Below are positions 11,133-23,962 of a stretch of DNA of 64,000 nt, piece after piece. The notes below the pieces were generated by a model, which was given only the letters and a program-made list of their open reading frames with translations, did not search any database and was not told the origin of the DNA. A program made the position numbers and the translations under genes. Source of the stretch: Azospirillum brasilense (GTDB taxonomy: Bacteria; Pseudomonadota; Alphaproteobacteria; Azospirillales; Azospirillaceae); NCBI RefSeq assembly GCF_005222205.1, contig NZ_CP032345.1:2791501-2855500 (forward strand), written 5' to 3'. Every line of letters starts with the position of its first letter. Within the stretch, counting starts at the first letter, position 1.

Positions 11133-12058
11133 AGGGTGAACTCCATCCCGTCGTGGGCGATCTCCCAACCTTCGGCGGCGGCGGCGGCCCGTTCGGGCGA
11201 GTCGTCCAGCAGCGCCGGGTTGGTGTTGTTGATGTGGACGAAGACCTTGCGCCGCACGCCCAGGTCCGCGAAGGCGGCGATCGAGCCGTCCGGGCCGGAC
11301 ATCGCCATGTGGCCCATGCGCTGGCCGGTCTTGCTGCCGGTGCCGGCACGGATCATCTCGTCGTCGGTCCAGGTAGTGCCGTCGAACAGCACCAGTGGCG
11401 CACCGCGCAGCCGGTCGGCCAGCCAGCCCGGCATGGCCGAGCAGCCGGGGATGTAGAAGAACTCCCCATCGCCGTTGCGGTCGCGGATGCGCAGCGCCAC
11501 CGTGTCCTCCGCCACCGAGCCGAAGCCGGCGGCCGACGGGTCCTCCAGATAGAGCGCGACCTTGCCGGGCACGGCGAAGGCTTCAATCTCGAAGGGGAAG
11601 GGGGTTCCGGCGGCGTCGGCGGGAACCCAGGGCCGATCCAGCGCCATGGCGCGGCGCGGCGCCAACTCCGGGTTGACCACCCGGAAGACGGCGTTCGCCT
11701 CCAGCACGCCGTGCACCCGGTCGGTGGCGTAGACGGCCAGCGGCTGGGATTCGCGCAGCGTCAGCAACCCCGCCACATGGTCGATGTCGGCGTTGGTCAG
11801 CACCGCCGCGGCGATGGGGCTGTGGCGCACGCCGGTCTGCGGGTGCAGCGCCGGGTTGGCGAGGATCTGCCGGCCGATGTCCGGCGAGGCGTTCAGCAGC
11901 AGCCAGCGCCCGTCGCCGCCACTGACGGCGAGCGACGACTGGGTGCGCGGCCGGGCCGCCGGATCGCCGGTGCGGGCGCGGCGGCAGCCCGCGCAGTTGC
12001 AGTTCCACTGGGGAAAACCGCCGCCCGCGGCGGAGCCAAGGACGAGAATCGTCAGCAT
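11129..12058 (-). CDS. pqqB: PQQ biosynthesis protein PqqB
   Basis: A 309-residue metallo-beta-lactamase-fold protein, thought to hydroxylate the cross-linked Glu-Tyr intermediate. It begins MLTILVLGSAAGGGFPQWNC followed by a Cys-rich zinc-site segment (NCNCAGCRRAR), and has TNADIDHVAGLL, the PqqB version of the metal-binding motif, and MGHMAMSGPDGS further on. It is translationally coupled to pqqC. The start lies 68 nt downstream of the pqqA stop. Confidence 0.96.
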   Translation of the reverse strand: MLTILVLGSAAGGGFPQWNCNCAGCRRARTGDPAARPRTQSSLAVSGGDGRWLLLNASPDIGRQILANPALHPQTGVRHSPIAAAVLTNADIDHVAGLLTLRESQPLAVYATDRVHGVLEANAVFRVVNPELAPRRAMALDRPWVPADAAGTPFPFEIEAFAVPGKVALYLEDPSAAGFGSVAEDTVALRIRDRNGDGEFFYIPGCSAMPGWLADRLRGAPLVLFDGTTWTDDEMIRAGTGSKTGQRMGHMAMSGPDGSIAAFADLGVRRKVFVHINNTNPALLDDSPERAAAAAEGWEIAHDGMEFTL

Positions 12059-12126
12059 GGGATGCCTTTCCGAATCAGGCGGCCCGAATCAGGCGGCGGT
12101 CGTCACGCATGGGAACCGGCCGGCGC

Positions 12127-12207
12127 TCAGAGACGGGCGCAGGCGTAGGCGTTGATCTCGGTGCCGACGGCGATTTCGACGATCTGGGGCTTGCGCCAGG
12201 TCTTCAT
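12127..12207 (-). CDS. pqqA: PqqA precursor peptide
   Basis: A 26-residue peptide, MKTWRKPQIVEIAVGTEINA followed by YACARL. The conserved Glu17 and Tyr21 (E-x3-Y) supply the atoms of PQQ. A strong Shine-Dalgarno (GGAGGACC) precedes ATG 12207, as is usual for pqqA, which must be made in excess of the enzymes. It is the first gene of pqqABCDE. No pqqF/G protease gene lies in the cluster, so peptide trimming must rely on a protease encoded elsewhere. Confidence 0.95.
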   Translation of the reverse strand: MKTWRKPQIVEIAVGTEINAYACARL

Positions 12208-13808
<1,601 letters not shown>

Positions 13809-13837
13809 CACGCTCTTAAGGATTTCCTTCGGAGAAG

Positions 13838-13872
13838 GCCCCTTTCCGGGACACCGGGAAGGGGCTTTTTTC
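13838..13872 (+). terminator. Rho-independent terminator of eno
   Basis: A 12-bp stem (13838-13849 with 13854-13865, one G-T wobble), a 4-nt loop and a run of seven T. It lies 29 nt after the stop. Confidence 0.92.
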
Positions 13873-14031
13873 TGTGGTCTCTTCCGGGTGTGCGCCCGGT
13901 GCGCGGGAGATTTCCAAATCACCACCGTGCAAGGGGCGCGCGCTTCTGGTAAACAGCCGCCATAGTTTCGCCCGCTTGGGCCGGCACCCTCTCAACGACG
14001 GCTTTTCCCGCCCGGACAGGACCCTCGACGC

Positions 14032-14949
14032 ATGACCAAGACCACTTCTTTCGCCGCCCTTCTGCTCGGCGGCCTGCTGTGCAGCGGTTCCGTCCTCGCG
14101 CAGACGGTTTCGCTGCAGGACCGTCTGGACCGGCTGGAGTCGGGGGTGGAGGCGCTGGGCGGGCGCATCGAGGTGGCCCAGGCCTACCCGGGCAATTCCT
14201 ACACGCGGGGGCAGACCGCCGAGATCCAGCCTTCGCTGGCCGCCGATTTCGAGGTGCGGCTGCAGAAGCTGGAGCGCGCCCTGTCGGAGCTGACCGGGCG
14301 CTACGAAGAGGCGACCTATCAGATCTCGCAGATGAAGGATCGGCTGGAGCGGGTCAACAGCGACATCGACTTTCGCCTGAAGGAGCTGGAGAGCAAGGGC
14401 GGCGGGGCGGCCAGCGACCCGTTCGGCGCCCCGGCCAAGCCCAGCGCGGCGGCTCCGGCCGCGGCCCCCAGCGCCGCCAAGGCGCCCGAGAAGGCCCCTG
14501 AAAGGACAGCCGACAAGCCGGCGGAGAAGCAGACCGCCGCCCTGGCGCCGCTTCCCGCCAACTCGACCCCGGAGAAGCAGTACGAGCACGCCTTCGAGCT
14601 GCTGCGCCAGTCCGACTACGACAAGGCGGAGAAGGCATTCAGCGATTTCCTGGCGAAGAACAAGGGCCACCAGCTTGCCGGCAACGCCCAGTACTGGCTG
14701 GGTGAGACCTACTACGTCCGCAACAAGTTCCAGGACGCCGCCGTGGCCTTCGCCGAGGGCGTGCAGAAGTACCCGAAGAACAACAAGGCGGCGGACAATC
14801 TGCTGAAGCTCGGCATGTCGCTGCAGCAGCTCAACCAGAAGAAGGACGCTTGCACGGCGTTCAACCAGTTGATCACCAAGTTCCCGGAGGCGTCGGCCAG
14901 CGTGAAGCGTCGCGCCGACACCGAGCGCCGCCGCCTGAACTGCGCCTGA
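14032..14949 (+). CDS. cpoB: Tol-Pal system protein CpoB/YbgF
   Basis: A periplasmic protein that links the Tol-Pal machine to septal peptidoglycan synthesis. The 305 residues comprise a signal peptide (cleavage after SGSVLA, about residue 23), a coiled-coil region (about 25-130, LQDRLDRLESGVEALGGRIE and QLERVNSDI-type heptads), an Ala/Pro/Lys linker (about 130-180), and three C-terminal TPR units starting TPEKQYEHAFELLRQSDYDKAE. tilS begins 8 nt after the stop. tolQRAB-pal are not upstream as they usually are in alphaproteobacteria; eno is there instead. Confidence 0.93.
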   Translation: MTKTTSFAALLLGGLLCSGSVLAQTVSLQDRLDRLESGVEALGGRIEVAQAYPGNSYTRGQTAEIQPSLAADFEVRLQKLERALSELTGRYEEATYQISQMKDRLERVNSDIDFRLKELESKGGGAASDPFGAPAKPSAAAPAAAPSAAKAPEKAPERTADKPAEKQTAALAPLPANSTPEKQYEHAFELLRQSDYDKAEKAFSDFLAKNKGHQLAGNAQYWLGETYYVRNKFQDAAVAFAEGVQKYPKNNKAADNLLKLGMSLQQLNQKKDACTAFNQLITKFPEASASVKRRADTERRRLNCA

Positions 14950-14957
14950 CGGGTGCG

Positions 14958-16304
14958 GTGAACGCGTCCGACCCGTCCGGGCCGATTTCCGCGGGTGAGT
15001 TTGCCACCCGCATGGACCGGCTGGGCGGCTTTGAGACGCGGCCGCGTGTGGCGGTTGGCGTGTCCGGTGGGGCGGACAGCCTCGGGCTGGCTTTGCTCGC
15101 CCAACGATGGGCGGCGGAACGGGGCGGGGATGTCCTCGCGCTGATCGTTGATCATGGCCTGCGCGCGGAGTCGGCGGCGGAGGCCGCCCGGGTGGGCGGC
15201 TGGCTCCAGGCGCGCGGCATCGCCCACGCTGTTCTGCGCTGGGACGGAGAGAAGCCGGCGACCGGCATCCAGGAGGCGGCCCGCGCCGCGCGCCACCGCT
15301 TGCTGGCCGAACACTGCCGGCAGGAGGGCATCCTCCATCTGGCGCTCGCCCACCATCGCGACGACCAGGCAGAGACGGTGCTGCTGCGCTTCGCCCGCGG
15401 CTCCGGCATTGATGGGCTGGCCGGTATGGCGGCGGTGCGCGCCGCGGGGGCGGTGCGGGTGATCCGGCCGCTGCTGGACCTGTCCCACGGGCGGATGGTG
15501 GCGACCTGCCGCGCCTTTGGCCAGGAGTGGATCGAGGACCCGTCCAACCGCAACCCGCGCTTTGCTCGCGCCCGCCTGCGTGCGGCGGGGGAGGCGCTGG
15601 TCGCCGAGGGATTGGACACGCCGCGTCTGGCCGACCTCGCCCGCCGGGCCGCCCGCGCCCGCAACGCGCTGGAAGCGGGGACCGCCGCCCTGCTGGCCGA
15701 GGCCGTGGAGATGTACCCCGAGGGTTGGTTGCGGCTGGACCCGAAGCCATTGCTGGAGGCAGCGGAGGAACTTGGCCTGCGCGCGCTGGCACGCTGCATC
15801 GCTGCGACGGGGGGCGGCGCCTACCCACCGAAGGACGAGGCGGTGGAGCGTCTGTTCGCCGAGATCGCCGACAGCGGCTTCCGCGGGCGCACGCTGGGCG
15901 GCTGCCGCATCGTCCCGCGGAGGGGGCGTTTGGTGATCGCGCGGGAGCCGGTCGGGGTCACCGAACGGCTGGACCTTACCCCAGGCGGAGAGGTCTGGTG
16001 GGATCGCCGATTCGCCGTTCGGCTGGGGGTAGGGGCGGGCGGTTCGCTCACCGTGGGAAAATTGGGGCAGGAGGGGTGGCAAAGGGTGCGGTCCGCAAGC
16101 CCGGATTCGGGCCGCATCGGCCTGCCCGAACCGGTCCGCGAGACGCTGCCGGCGCTGTGGGACGGAAATGGGCTGGTGGCGGCGCCGCATCTGGGCTTTT
16201 CGCGGCCCGGATTCCCCCTTTCGGCGGTCGCTTTGCACGCGCCCGGGGTGGTGTTGGCCGGTCCAGCTTTTCCGGTTGTTTCGGACCGTGTCGGCATTAT
16301 TTAA
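14958..16304 (+). CDS. tilS: tRNA(Ile)-lysidine synthase
   Basis: It converts C34 of the CAU-anticodon tRNA-Ile to lysidine, so that AUA is read as Ile. The PP-loop motif VSGGADS lies near residue 35, followed by LIVDHGLRAES, the HHRDDQAETVLLRFARGSG region and IEDPSNRNPRFARAR, all TilS hallmarks. The start is uncertain: GTG 14958 (448 residues) keeps the conserved PISAGEFATRMDRLG segment, while ATG 15012 would remove it. It is probably cotranscribed with cpoB and followed by ftsH, a common order. Confidence 0.92.
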   Translation: MNASDPSGPISAGEFATRMDRLGGFETRPRVAVGVSGGADSLGLALLAQRWAAERGGDVLALIVDHGLRAESAAEAARVGGWLQARGIAHAVLRWDGEKPATGIQEAARAARHRLLAEHCRQEGILHLALAHHRDDQAETVLLRFARGSGIDGLAGMAAVRAAGAVRVIRPLLDLSHGRMVATCRAFGQEWIEDPSNRNPRFARARLRAAGEALVAEGLDTPRLADLARRAARARNALEAGTAALLAEAVEMYPEGWLRLDPKPLLEAAEELGLRALARCIAATGGGAYPPKDEAVERLFAEIADSGFRGRTLGGCRIVPRRGRLVIAREPVGVTERLDLTPGGEVWWDRRFAVRLGVGAGGSLTVGKLGQEGWQRVRSASPDSGRIGLPEPVRETLPALWDGNGLVAAPHLGFSRPGFPLSAVALHAPGVVLAGPAFPVVSDRVGII

Positions 16305-16388
16305 TCTGGGAACGTGCCCGTAAGCCCGGGAGGGGTGGCTCCGCATCAGCCTACCTTTCCGCGCAGGGTTCGCAGAAAGGCTTTTGAC

Positions 16389-18326
<1,938 letters not shown>

Positions 18327-18365
18327 TGGCGTGCGCTTGATCCACACCGCAGCTTAAGTCAGCGA

Positions 18366-18396
18366 AACCGGCGCTCCGCAAGGGGCGCCGGTTTTT
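18366..18396 (+). terminator. Rho-independent terminator of ftsH
   Basis: AACCGGCGC (18366-18374) pairs perfectly with GCGCCGGTT (18385-18393), followed by TTT C TTT. It ends the cpoB-tilS-ftsH unit. Confidence 0.9.
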
Positions 18397-18498
18397 CTTT
18401 GCCGCCTTCCGCCTGTACGCGTCTCCCGTACGTCTTGGCGGAACCAAGGAGCGGGACCATCGTACTGAACAGGGTTGTCTCAACCGAAAGCGCCGCCG

Positions 18499-19290
18499 AT
18501 GCTGTTCCTGCCCATCTACGACGACAACCCGACGCGGCGGACGCCGGTCGTCACCATGGCGCTGATCGCGCTGTGCGTGATGGTGTTCCTGTGGCAGCTC
18601 TCATTGGGGGCGCGGGCCGGAAATCTCGCGGTCTATTCCTTCGGCCTCGTTCCGGCGGTGCTGTTCGGCCACGCCGAGTTGCCGGAGCCGTTGCGGGTGG
18701 TTCCGCCCTGGATGTCCGTCATCACCTCCATGTTCATGCATGGCGGCTTCCTGCACATCGCCGGCAACATGCTGTACCTCTGGATCTTCGGCAACAATGT
18801 CGAGGACAGCATGGGGCGGGGCCGCTTCGTGGTCTTCTACCTGCTGTGCGGGACGGCGGCGGCGCTGGCTCAGAGCTTCGCCGCTCCAACGTCCGAAGTG
18901 CCGATGGTGGGGGCGAGCGGGGCCATCGGCGGGGTGCTCGGCGCCTACCTCGTGCTGCACCCGCGGGCGAATGTCGGCGTCTTCTTCTGGTTCATCATCA
19001 TCGTGCGCGTCATCAGCGTCCCGGCGGTGCTGGTGCTGGGCTTCTGGTTTGTCGGGCAGATCCTGAGCGGGGTCACCACCCCGACCTCCGACGACAGCGG
19101 CGGGGTGGCCTTCTGGGCGCATGTCGGCGGGTTCGTCATGGGGGCGGCGCTGATCCCCTTCTTCAAGCGGCCCGAGGTGCGGTTGCTGGAGCCGCCGCAC
19201 AGCCGCCCCTTCGCGGTCGTTCCGCCGGGCACCCGGTTGCGCCGCGGGAGCGTGCCGGAAGCGGGCGACCGTCGCCGTCCCTTTCGATAA
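18499..19290 (+). CDS. Rhomboid family intramembrane serine protease
   Basis: A 263-residue membrane protein with six to seven hydrophobic segments. It carries the rhomboid signatures FMHGGFLHIAGNMLYLWIFG, catalytic Ser in the GASGAIGG motif and catalytic His in AHVGGFVMG. It would cleave membrane-spanning substrates within the inner membrane; the substrate is unknown. ATG 18499 (MLFLPIYDDNPTRRTP) matches usual family N-termini; a TTG at 18475 would add eight residues. A conserved C-terminal tail of basic and Pro residues follows the last helix. Confidence 0.92.
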   Translation: MLFLPIYDDNPTRRTPVVTMALIALCVMVFLWQLSLGARAGNLAVYSFGLVPAVLFGHAELPEPLRVVPPWMSVITSMFMHGGFLHIAGNMLYLWIFGNNVEDSMGRGRFVVFYLLCGTAAALAQSFAAPTSEVPMVGASGAIGGVLGAYLVLHPRANVGVFFWFIIIVRVISVPAVLVLGFWFVGQILSGVTTPTSDDSGGVAFWAHVGGFVMGAALIPFFKRPEVRLLEPPHSRPFAVVPPGTRLRRGSVPEAGDRRRPFR

Positions 19291-19397
19291 ATGATAGGCT
19301 GCGTCTATTGATGGGTTTTTATCATTCGATTGGACCTGTTGTCGGGCAGCGCTCATGCTGAGGCTGAACAAGAACGGCGGTGTTCGGGAGCCTCGCG

Positions 19398-19622
19398 ATG
19401 ACCAAGACCTTCAGCTTTGCCTGCATCCACTTCTCGGTGGCCTTCACGGTCGGCTATTTGATGACCGGCAGCATCGCGGTGGGCGGCGCGTTGGCGCTGG
19501 TGGAGCCGCTGTGCAACACGGTGGCCTATCACCTGCACGAGCGGGCCTGGGCGGCCCATGAACGCCGCAAGGCGCAGGCGGCCAAGGCGGAGCCGGCGGA
19601 GGGGACCGCGGTTCCGGCCTGA
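19398..19622 (+). CDS. DUF2061 small membrane protein
   Basis: A 74-residue protein, MTKTFSFACIHFSVAFTVGY, with hydrophobic segments at about 8-25 and 27-45 and the family motif EPLCNTVAYHLHERAW, followed by an Ala/Lys-rich tail. The DUF2061 family has no established function. A GTG at 19380 could add six residues, but ATG 19398 fits the family start. It lies downstream of the rhomboid gene and converges on the peroxiredoxin gene with an intergenic palindromic repeat between them. Confidence 0.85.
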   Translation: MTKTFSFACIHFSVAFTVGYLMTGSIAVGGALALVEPLCNTVAYHLHERAWAAHERRKAQAAKAEPAEGTAVPA

Positions 19623-19641
19623 AAAGACCGGTGCTTATAAT

Positions 19642-19760
19642 CCCCTCTCCCCTCTGGGGAGAGGGTCAGGGTGAGGGGGATGCGCTTGTGCCGAACTTAC
19701 CGCTATGCGCAACCCCCCTCACCGGCCCTCGGGGCCACCCTCTCCCCAGAGGGGAGAGGG
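19642..19760. repeat. REP-like intergenic palindrome, copy 1
   Basis: A 24-bp stretch at 19643-19666 is the exact reverse complement of 19737-19760 (core ctctccccagaggggagag). Inside it, GGTGAGGGGG (19670-19679) pairs with CCCCCTCACC (19714-19723). Each outer arm is itself a small palindrome. It fills the gap between two converging genes and shares arm sequences with the element at 40105-40246. It may act as a bidirectional transcription stop. Confidence 0.85.
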
Positions 19761-19781
19761 CCAAAGAACCGGGATACCAGT

Positions 19782-20312
19782 TCAGCGCGAACGCAGGTAG
19801 GCGAGCACCGTTTCCGGAGCGGATTCGCCGTAGGGGTCGCCGCCTTCGCCGGCGTCGTTGATGCCCGGCTCCTCGAACAGCTTCTCGATCACGCCGTCGG
19901 TCACCACCATGGCGTAGCGCCAGCTCCGCATGCCGAAGCCGACATGATCCTTGTTGATCAGCATACCCATGCGGCGGGTGAAGTGGCCCGAGCCGTCGGG
20001 GATCAGCTTGACGTTCTTCACGCCGAGATGCTTGCCCCACTGGAACATCACGAACGCGTCGTTGACGCTGAGGCAATAGACCTCATCCACGCCCAAGTCG
20101 CGGAACTCCGGGTAAAGCGCGTCGTAGGTCGGCACCTGCTGGTTGGAGCAGGTCGGGGTGAAGGCGCCGGGCAGGGAAAAGACGACGACGCGCTTGCCGG
20201 CGAACAGATCGTCGCTGCTGACGTCCTGCCAGCGGAACGGGTTGGGGCCGCCGACGCTCTCGTCGCGCACGCGGGTCTTGAACACGACCGAGGGGACTTT
20301 GCGTCCTTCCAT
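19782..20312 (-). CDS. Peroxiredoxin (Prx5/AHP-type)
   Basis: A 176-residue thiol peroxidase reducing H2O2 and alkyl hydroperoxides. The peroxidatic Cys is in PGAFTPTCSNQ, and the family segments VYCLSVNDAFVMFQWGKHL and FGMRSWRYAMVV are present. Prx5 proteins of this class use glutathione/glutaredoxin or thioredoxin; there is no fused glutaredoxin domain. The start ATG 20312 has GGAG 8 nt upstream. The gene stands alone, converging on DUF2061. Confidence 0.94.
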   Translation of the reverse strand: MEGRKVPSVVFKTRVRDESVGGPNPFRWQDVSSDDLFAGKRVVVFSLPGAFTPTCSNQQVPTYDALYPEFRDLGVDEVYCLSVNDAFVMFQWGKHLGVKNVKLIPDGSGHFTRRMGMLINKDHVGFGMRSWRYAMVVTDGVIEKLFEEPGINDAGEGGDPYGESAPETVLAYLRSR

Positions 20313-20430
20313 GATGGTCTCCGGATCGAGGTGAAGCGGTTGGTTTGGGATGCCTGAGCTTAGCCCTTCAACGGATTGACGAATACCGGCCGGAGCCGCC
20401 TGCGCGGTCTTGTCTCAGCCGGTCGTCGGA

Positions 20431-21957
20431 TCAGGGCAGGAGCGCCTCCGCGAAGGGACGGAAAGCGCCCTCCGTCACCAACCGTTTCGCCGCCGCGATG
20501 TCCGGGGCCATCGCGCGGTCCTCCGTCCACACCGCCACGCGGGCGCGCAGCAGCCCCCGCGCGCGCTCCAGCGCGGGGGAGGAGGACAGCGGAGCCCGCA
20601 GGTCGATCCCCTGGGCTGCCGCCAACAGTTCCACCGCGACGATGCCCGCCAGATTGTCGGCCATGTCCGTAAGGCGGCGGGCGGCGTGGGTCGCCATGCT
20701 CACATGGTCTTCCTGGTTGGCGGAGGTGGGCAGGCTGTCCACGCTGGCCGGGTGGGCCATCTGCTTGTTCTCGCTGGCCAGCGCCGCCGCGGTGACCTGG
20801 GCGATCATGAAGCCGCTGTTCAGCCCGCCGTCGGCCACCAGGAAGGGCGGCAGGCCCGACAGGTGGGTGTCCATCAGCAGCGCGATCCGCCGTTCCGACA
20901 GCGCCCCCGTCTCGGCGATGGACAGGGCCAGCACGTCGGCGGCCATCGCCACCGGCTCGGCGTGGAAGTTGCCGCCGGACAGGATGTCGCCGCTGTCCGG
21001 GAAGACCAGCGGGTTGTCGGACACCGCGTTGGCCTCGCGCTCCAGCACGCCCGCGGCGAAGCGCAGATGGTCGAGCACCGCGCCCATCACCTGCGGCTGG
21101 CAGCGCAGGCTGTAGGGGTCCTGCACCGTCTCGTGCCCCTCGCGGTGGGAATCGCGGATGCCGCTGCCCTGGAGCAGGGAGCGGTAGACGGCGGCCACGT
21201 CGCGCTGGCCGGGCTGGCCGCGCAGGTCGTGGATGCGCGCGTCGAAGGGGCCGTCGCTGCCCAGCGCGGCATCGACGCTGAGCGCCCCGGCGACCAGGGC
21301 GGCGGCGAAGCCGTCCTCGGCCGCGACCAGCCCGGCCAGACCCAGCGCGGTGGACACCTGCGTGCCGTTCAGCAGGGCCAACCCCTCCTTGGCCTCCAGC
21401 GCCAGCGGCGCCAGCCCGGCGCGGGCCAGCGCGTCGGCGGCGGGCAGCCGTTCGCCGTCCACGTCGGCCTCGCCCTCGCCGATCAGGACGCCGGTCAAAT
21501 GGGCCAACGGCGCCAGATCGCCGGACGCCCCGACCGAGCCCTTGGCCGGCACCACCGGCAGGACGCCACGGTTGTAGAGCGCCAGCAGCGCCTCGATCAC
21601 CGCCATGCGCACGCCGGAATGGCCGCGCGCCAGCGCATTGACCTTCAGCGCCAGGATCAGCCGCACCACGCCCGGCGGCAGGTCCGGCCCGGTGCCGGCG
21701 CTGTGCGACAGGACGAGCCTCCGCTGAAGCTCCCGCACCTGATCCGGGGGGATGCGCTTCTTCGCCAGCAGGCCGAAGCCCGTGTTCACGCCATAGACCG
21801 CGCGCTCCCCGCCCGCCGCGTCCGCCACCGTGCGGGCCGAAGCGTCGATGGCGGCGCGGCAGCCGGGCGCCAGGGCCAGGACGGGCGGGTCGCGCAGGAT
21901 GCGCCGCAGGTCGGGCAGGGCGAGATGGCCGGGGTCGATGGTCAGCGTGTCGGTCAT
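20431..21957 (-). CDS. hutH: Histidine ammonia-lyase
   Basis: It deaminates L-histidine to urocanate, the first step of histidine use. The 508-residue protein has the self-forming MIO cofactor triad Ala-Ser-Gly in [15 protein letters not shown], the N-terminal YGVNTGFG loop, and [14 protein letters not shown]. The length is typical. None of the other hut genes is within the window on this side, so urocanase and the rest must be elsewhere or the enzyme may serve another purpose. It diverges from the secretion ABC gene across about 200 nt. RBS AAGGAACG precedes ATG 21957. Confidence 0.95.
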   Translation of the reverse strand: MTDTLTIDPGHLALPDLRRILRDPPVLALAPGCRAAIDASARTVADAAGGERAVYGVNTGFGLLAKKRIPPDQVRELQRRLVLSHSAGTGPDLPPGVVRLILALKVNALARGHSGVRMAVIEALLALYNRGVLPVVPAKGSVGASGDLAPLAHLTGVLIGEGEADVDGERLPAADALARAGLAPLALEAKEGLALLNGTQVSTALGLAGLVAAEDGFAAALVAGALSVDAALGSDGPFDARIHDLRGQPGQRDVAAVYRSLLQGSGIRDSHREGHETVQDPYSLRCQPQVMGAVLDHLRFAAGVLEREANAVSDNPLVFPDSGDILSGGNFHAEPVAMAADVLALSIAETGALSERRIALLMDTHLSGLPPFLVADGGLNSGFMIAQVTAAALASENKQMAHPASVDSLPTSANQEDHVSMATHAARRLTDMADNLAGIVAVELLAAAQGIDLRAPLSSSPALERARGLLRARVAVWTEDRAMAPDIAAAKRLVTEGAFRPFAEALLP

Positions 21958-22073
21958 GCGGCGTTCCTTGAAACGGGGGGAACAGGGACGTCCTTCACAT
22001 GAGGCGCCGTTGTCGTCTGCGCAAAGGGGGTGGTTTTCAGTGGCATTCCTGTGATGTCCCTCAATCTTCAGAT

Positions 22074-22086
22074 TTCATTTACCAAA
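22074..22086 (+). promoter_or_regulatory. Shared 13-bp motif upstream of the secretion ABC gene
   Basis: TTCATTTACCAAA lies 69 nt before the start of the 22156 ABC gene in an AT-rich patch. The identical 13 bases occur at 25977-25989, upstream of the response-regulator gene. It could be a common regulator site; that is inference. Confidence 0.4.
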
Positions 22087-22155
22087 AACGCGCCAACTGA
22101 CCTCGCCTGCATCCAGTGGGCACTGCCGCAAACGGTGACAATTGGAGGGCTGTAA

Positions 22156-23892
22156 ATGCCTCGCCTGTTTTCTCGCGGGTCTGAAAAGACCAATAAAGAC
22201 ATGGCTCACGGGGGACGTTATTTCACCCGGGTACTCGTTGGTGCATTTGTCTTCAGCGCCACCATCAATCTCCTGATGTTGGCGATGCCACTTTATTCGC
22301 TTCAGGTCTTCAGCCGGGCCATTCCGTCCGGCAACATCGATACGCTGGTCATGCTGACCGTCATCGTCGTCATGGCCCTGACGCTGAGCGCCGCCATGGA
22401 AACGGTGCGGGCGCGCATCCTGGCCCGCGCGGGCAACGCGCTGGAGGTCACCTGGCGCCGCCGGCTGACCGCCGACGTGCTGGACGCCTCGGGCCGCGGC
22501 CGTCCGGACACCGCTCCGGTCAGCGACCTCATGGAGGTCAAGGGCGCGATGAGCCGCCCGTCGCTGCCGGCCCTGATGGACCTGCCCTGGGTGCCCCTGT
22601 ACGTCATCGGCATCTACCTGATCCACCCGCTGCTCGCCGTGATCCTGGTCGCCGCGATGGTCATCATGACGGCGCTGGGTTATCTGAGCAACTGGGCGGT
22701 GCGCCACTTCGCCGAGGACAGCAAGGCCCCGGCCAGCCGTTCGCAGCGCCTGTTCGACTCCCTGCTGTCGCGGTCGGAGACGGTGCGCGGCCTGCGCATG
22801 GGGCCGAGCGCGCTGGACGCCGTGGCCCGCGACGCCATGACCACCTCCGCCCTGCAGGGCCGCTCGACCGAGCGCGCCGCCGCCATCGGCGCCTTCACCA
22901 AGTGGGTCCGCATGGTCATCCAGATCGCGGTGACCGGCGTCGGCGCCCTGCTGGTGATCGAGCAGCACCTGTCCTTCGGCGGCATGATCGCCACCTCCAT
23001 GCTGGTCGGCCGCGCCCTCGCCCCGGTCGAGCAGACCGCTGGCGCCTGGGGCCAGATCCAGAAGTCCTACCAGGCCTTCCGCCGCCTGTTCCCGCTGCTG
23101 AAGCGCCTGTCGCTCGAGCCGGAGCGTCCGATCATCCCGGTGGAGCGCGAGCGTCTGACCGTCGAGAACCTGCTGTTCGTCTCCCCCCGCGACCAGAAGC
23201 CGATCCTGCGCAGCGTCACGCTGGCGGTCGAGCCGGGCCAGACGGTGTGCATCGCCGGTCCCAACCGCTCCGGCAAGTCGGTCCTCGCCCGTCTGCTGGC
23301 CGGTGTGGCAATGCCGTCGGCGGGCACCGTGCGGCTGGGCGGTCTGGCCGTCGCCTCGCTGAACCCGGAAACCCCGGAGCAGGGCATCGGCTACATGGCC
23401 CAGGGCGCCGACCTGCTGCCCGGCACCATCGCCGAGAACATCGCCCGCTTCACCGAGACGACGCGGGAGAAGGTCGAGGACGCCGCCAAGCGCGCCGGCA
23501 TCCATGCCTGGATCGAGAGCCTGCCCGGCGGCTATGAGACCGAGGTGACCGACCCGCTGTTCCCGATCACCGGCGCCTCGGCCCGCCTGATCGCCCTGGC
23601 CCGCGCCGGTTACGGCCGTCCCTCGCTGCTCGTTCTCGACGAGCCGTCGGCCGGCATGGACGAGATCGGCCACAAGGCGGTGCGCGAGTTCATCGTCGAG
23701 GCCAAGAACAGCGGTGTCACCACCATCGTGCTGACCCATTCCCCGGCCTTCGTCGACATCTCCGACAAGACCTTCGTTCTGAAGAACGGCATGGCGGTCG
23801 AACTGCCGCAACGCCAGCAGGAGCAGCAGGGTCCGAACTGGAGCCGCCTGCGCAACATCGGCCCGGCGCCGGTGCAGAGCGCCGCCGGCTGA
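22156..23892 (+). CDS. Type I secretion ABC transporter permease/ATP-binding protein
   Basis: A 578-residue fused transporter of the PrtD/HlyB class without a peptidase domain: about six membrane helices in residues 1-310, then a nucleotide-binding domain. Walker A is GPNRSGKS, the Q-loop is GYMAQGADLLPGTIAENIARF in shape, and Walker B is LLVLDEPSAG. The signature position reads ITGASARLIALARA instead of the usual LSGGQRQR, a clear departure that could weaken ATP hydrolysis. It is followed 70 nt later by an HlyD-type adaptor, so the pair would export a protein or peptide. No outer-membrane TolC-like gene or RTX substrate is adjacent. Confidence 0.9.
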   Translation: MPRLFSRGSEKTNKDMAHGGRYFTRVLVGAFVFSATINLLMLAMPLYSLQVFSRAIPSGNIDTLVMLTVIVVMALTLSAAMETVRARILARAGNALEVTWRRRLTADVLDASGRGRPDTAPVSDLMEVKGAMSRPSLPALMDLPWVPLYVIGIYLIHPLLAVILVAAMVIMTALGYLSNWAVRHFAEDSKAPASRSQRLFDSLLSRSETVRGLRMGPSALDAVARDAMTTSALQGRSTERAAAIGAFTKWVRMVIQIAVTGVGALLVIEQHLSFGGMIATSMLVGRALAPVEQTAGAWGQIQKSYQAFRRLFPLLKRLSLEPERPIIPVERERLTVENLLFVSPRDQKPILRSVTLAVEPGQTVCIAGPNRSGKSVLARLLAGVAMPSAGTVRLGGLAVASLNPETPEQGIGYMAQGADLLPGTIAENIARFTETTREKVEDAAKRAGIHAWIESLPGGYETEVTDPLFPITGASARLIALARAGYGRPSLLVLDEPSAGMDEIGHKAVREFIVEAKNSGVTTIVLTHSPAFVDISDKTFVLKNGMAVELPQRQQEQQGPNWSRLRNIGPAPVQSAAG

Positions 23893-23962
23893 CGCCGGAA
23901 CCTCCAGATCAGTACCCCAGCATAAGTTCCGGGCGACTTCCGGCGATTAAGGACCTTCTGTG

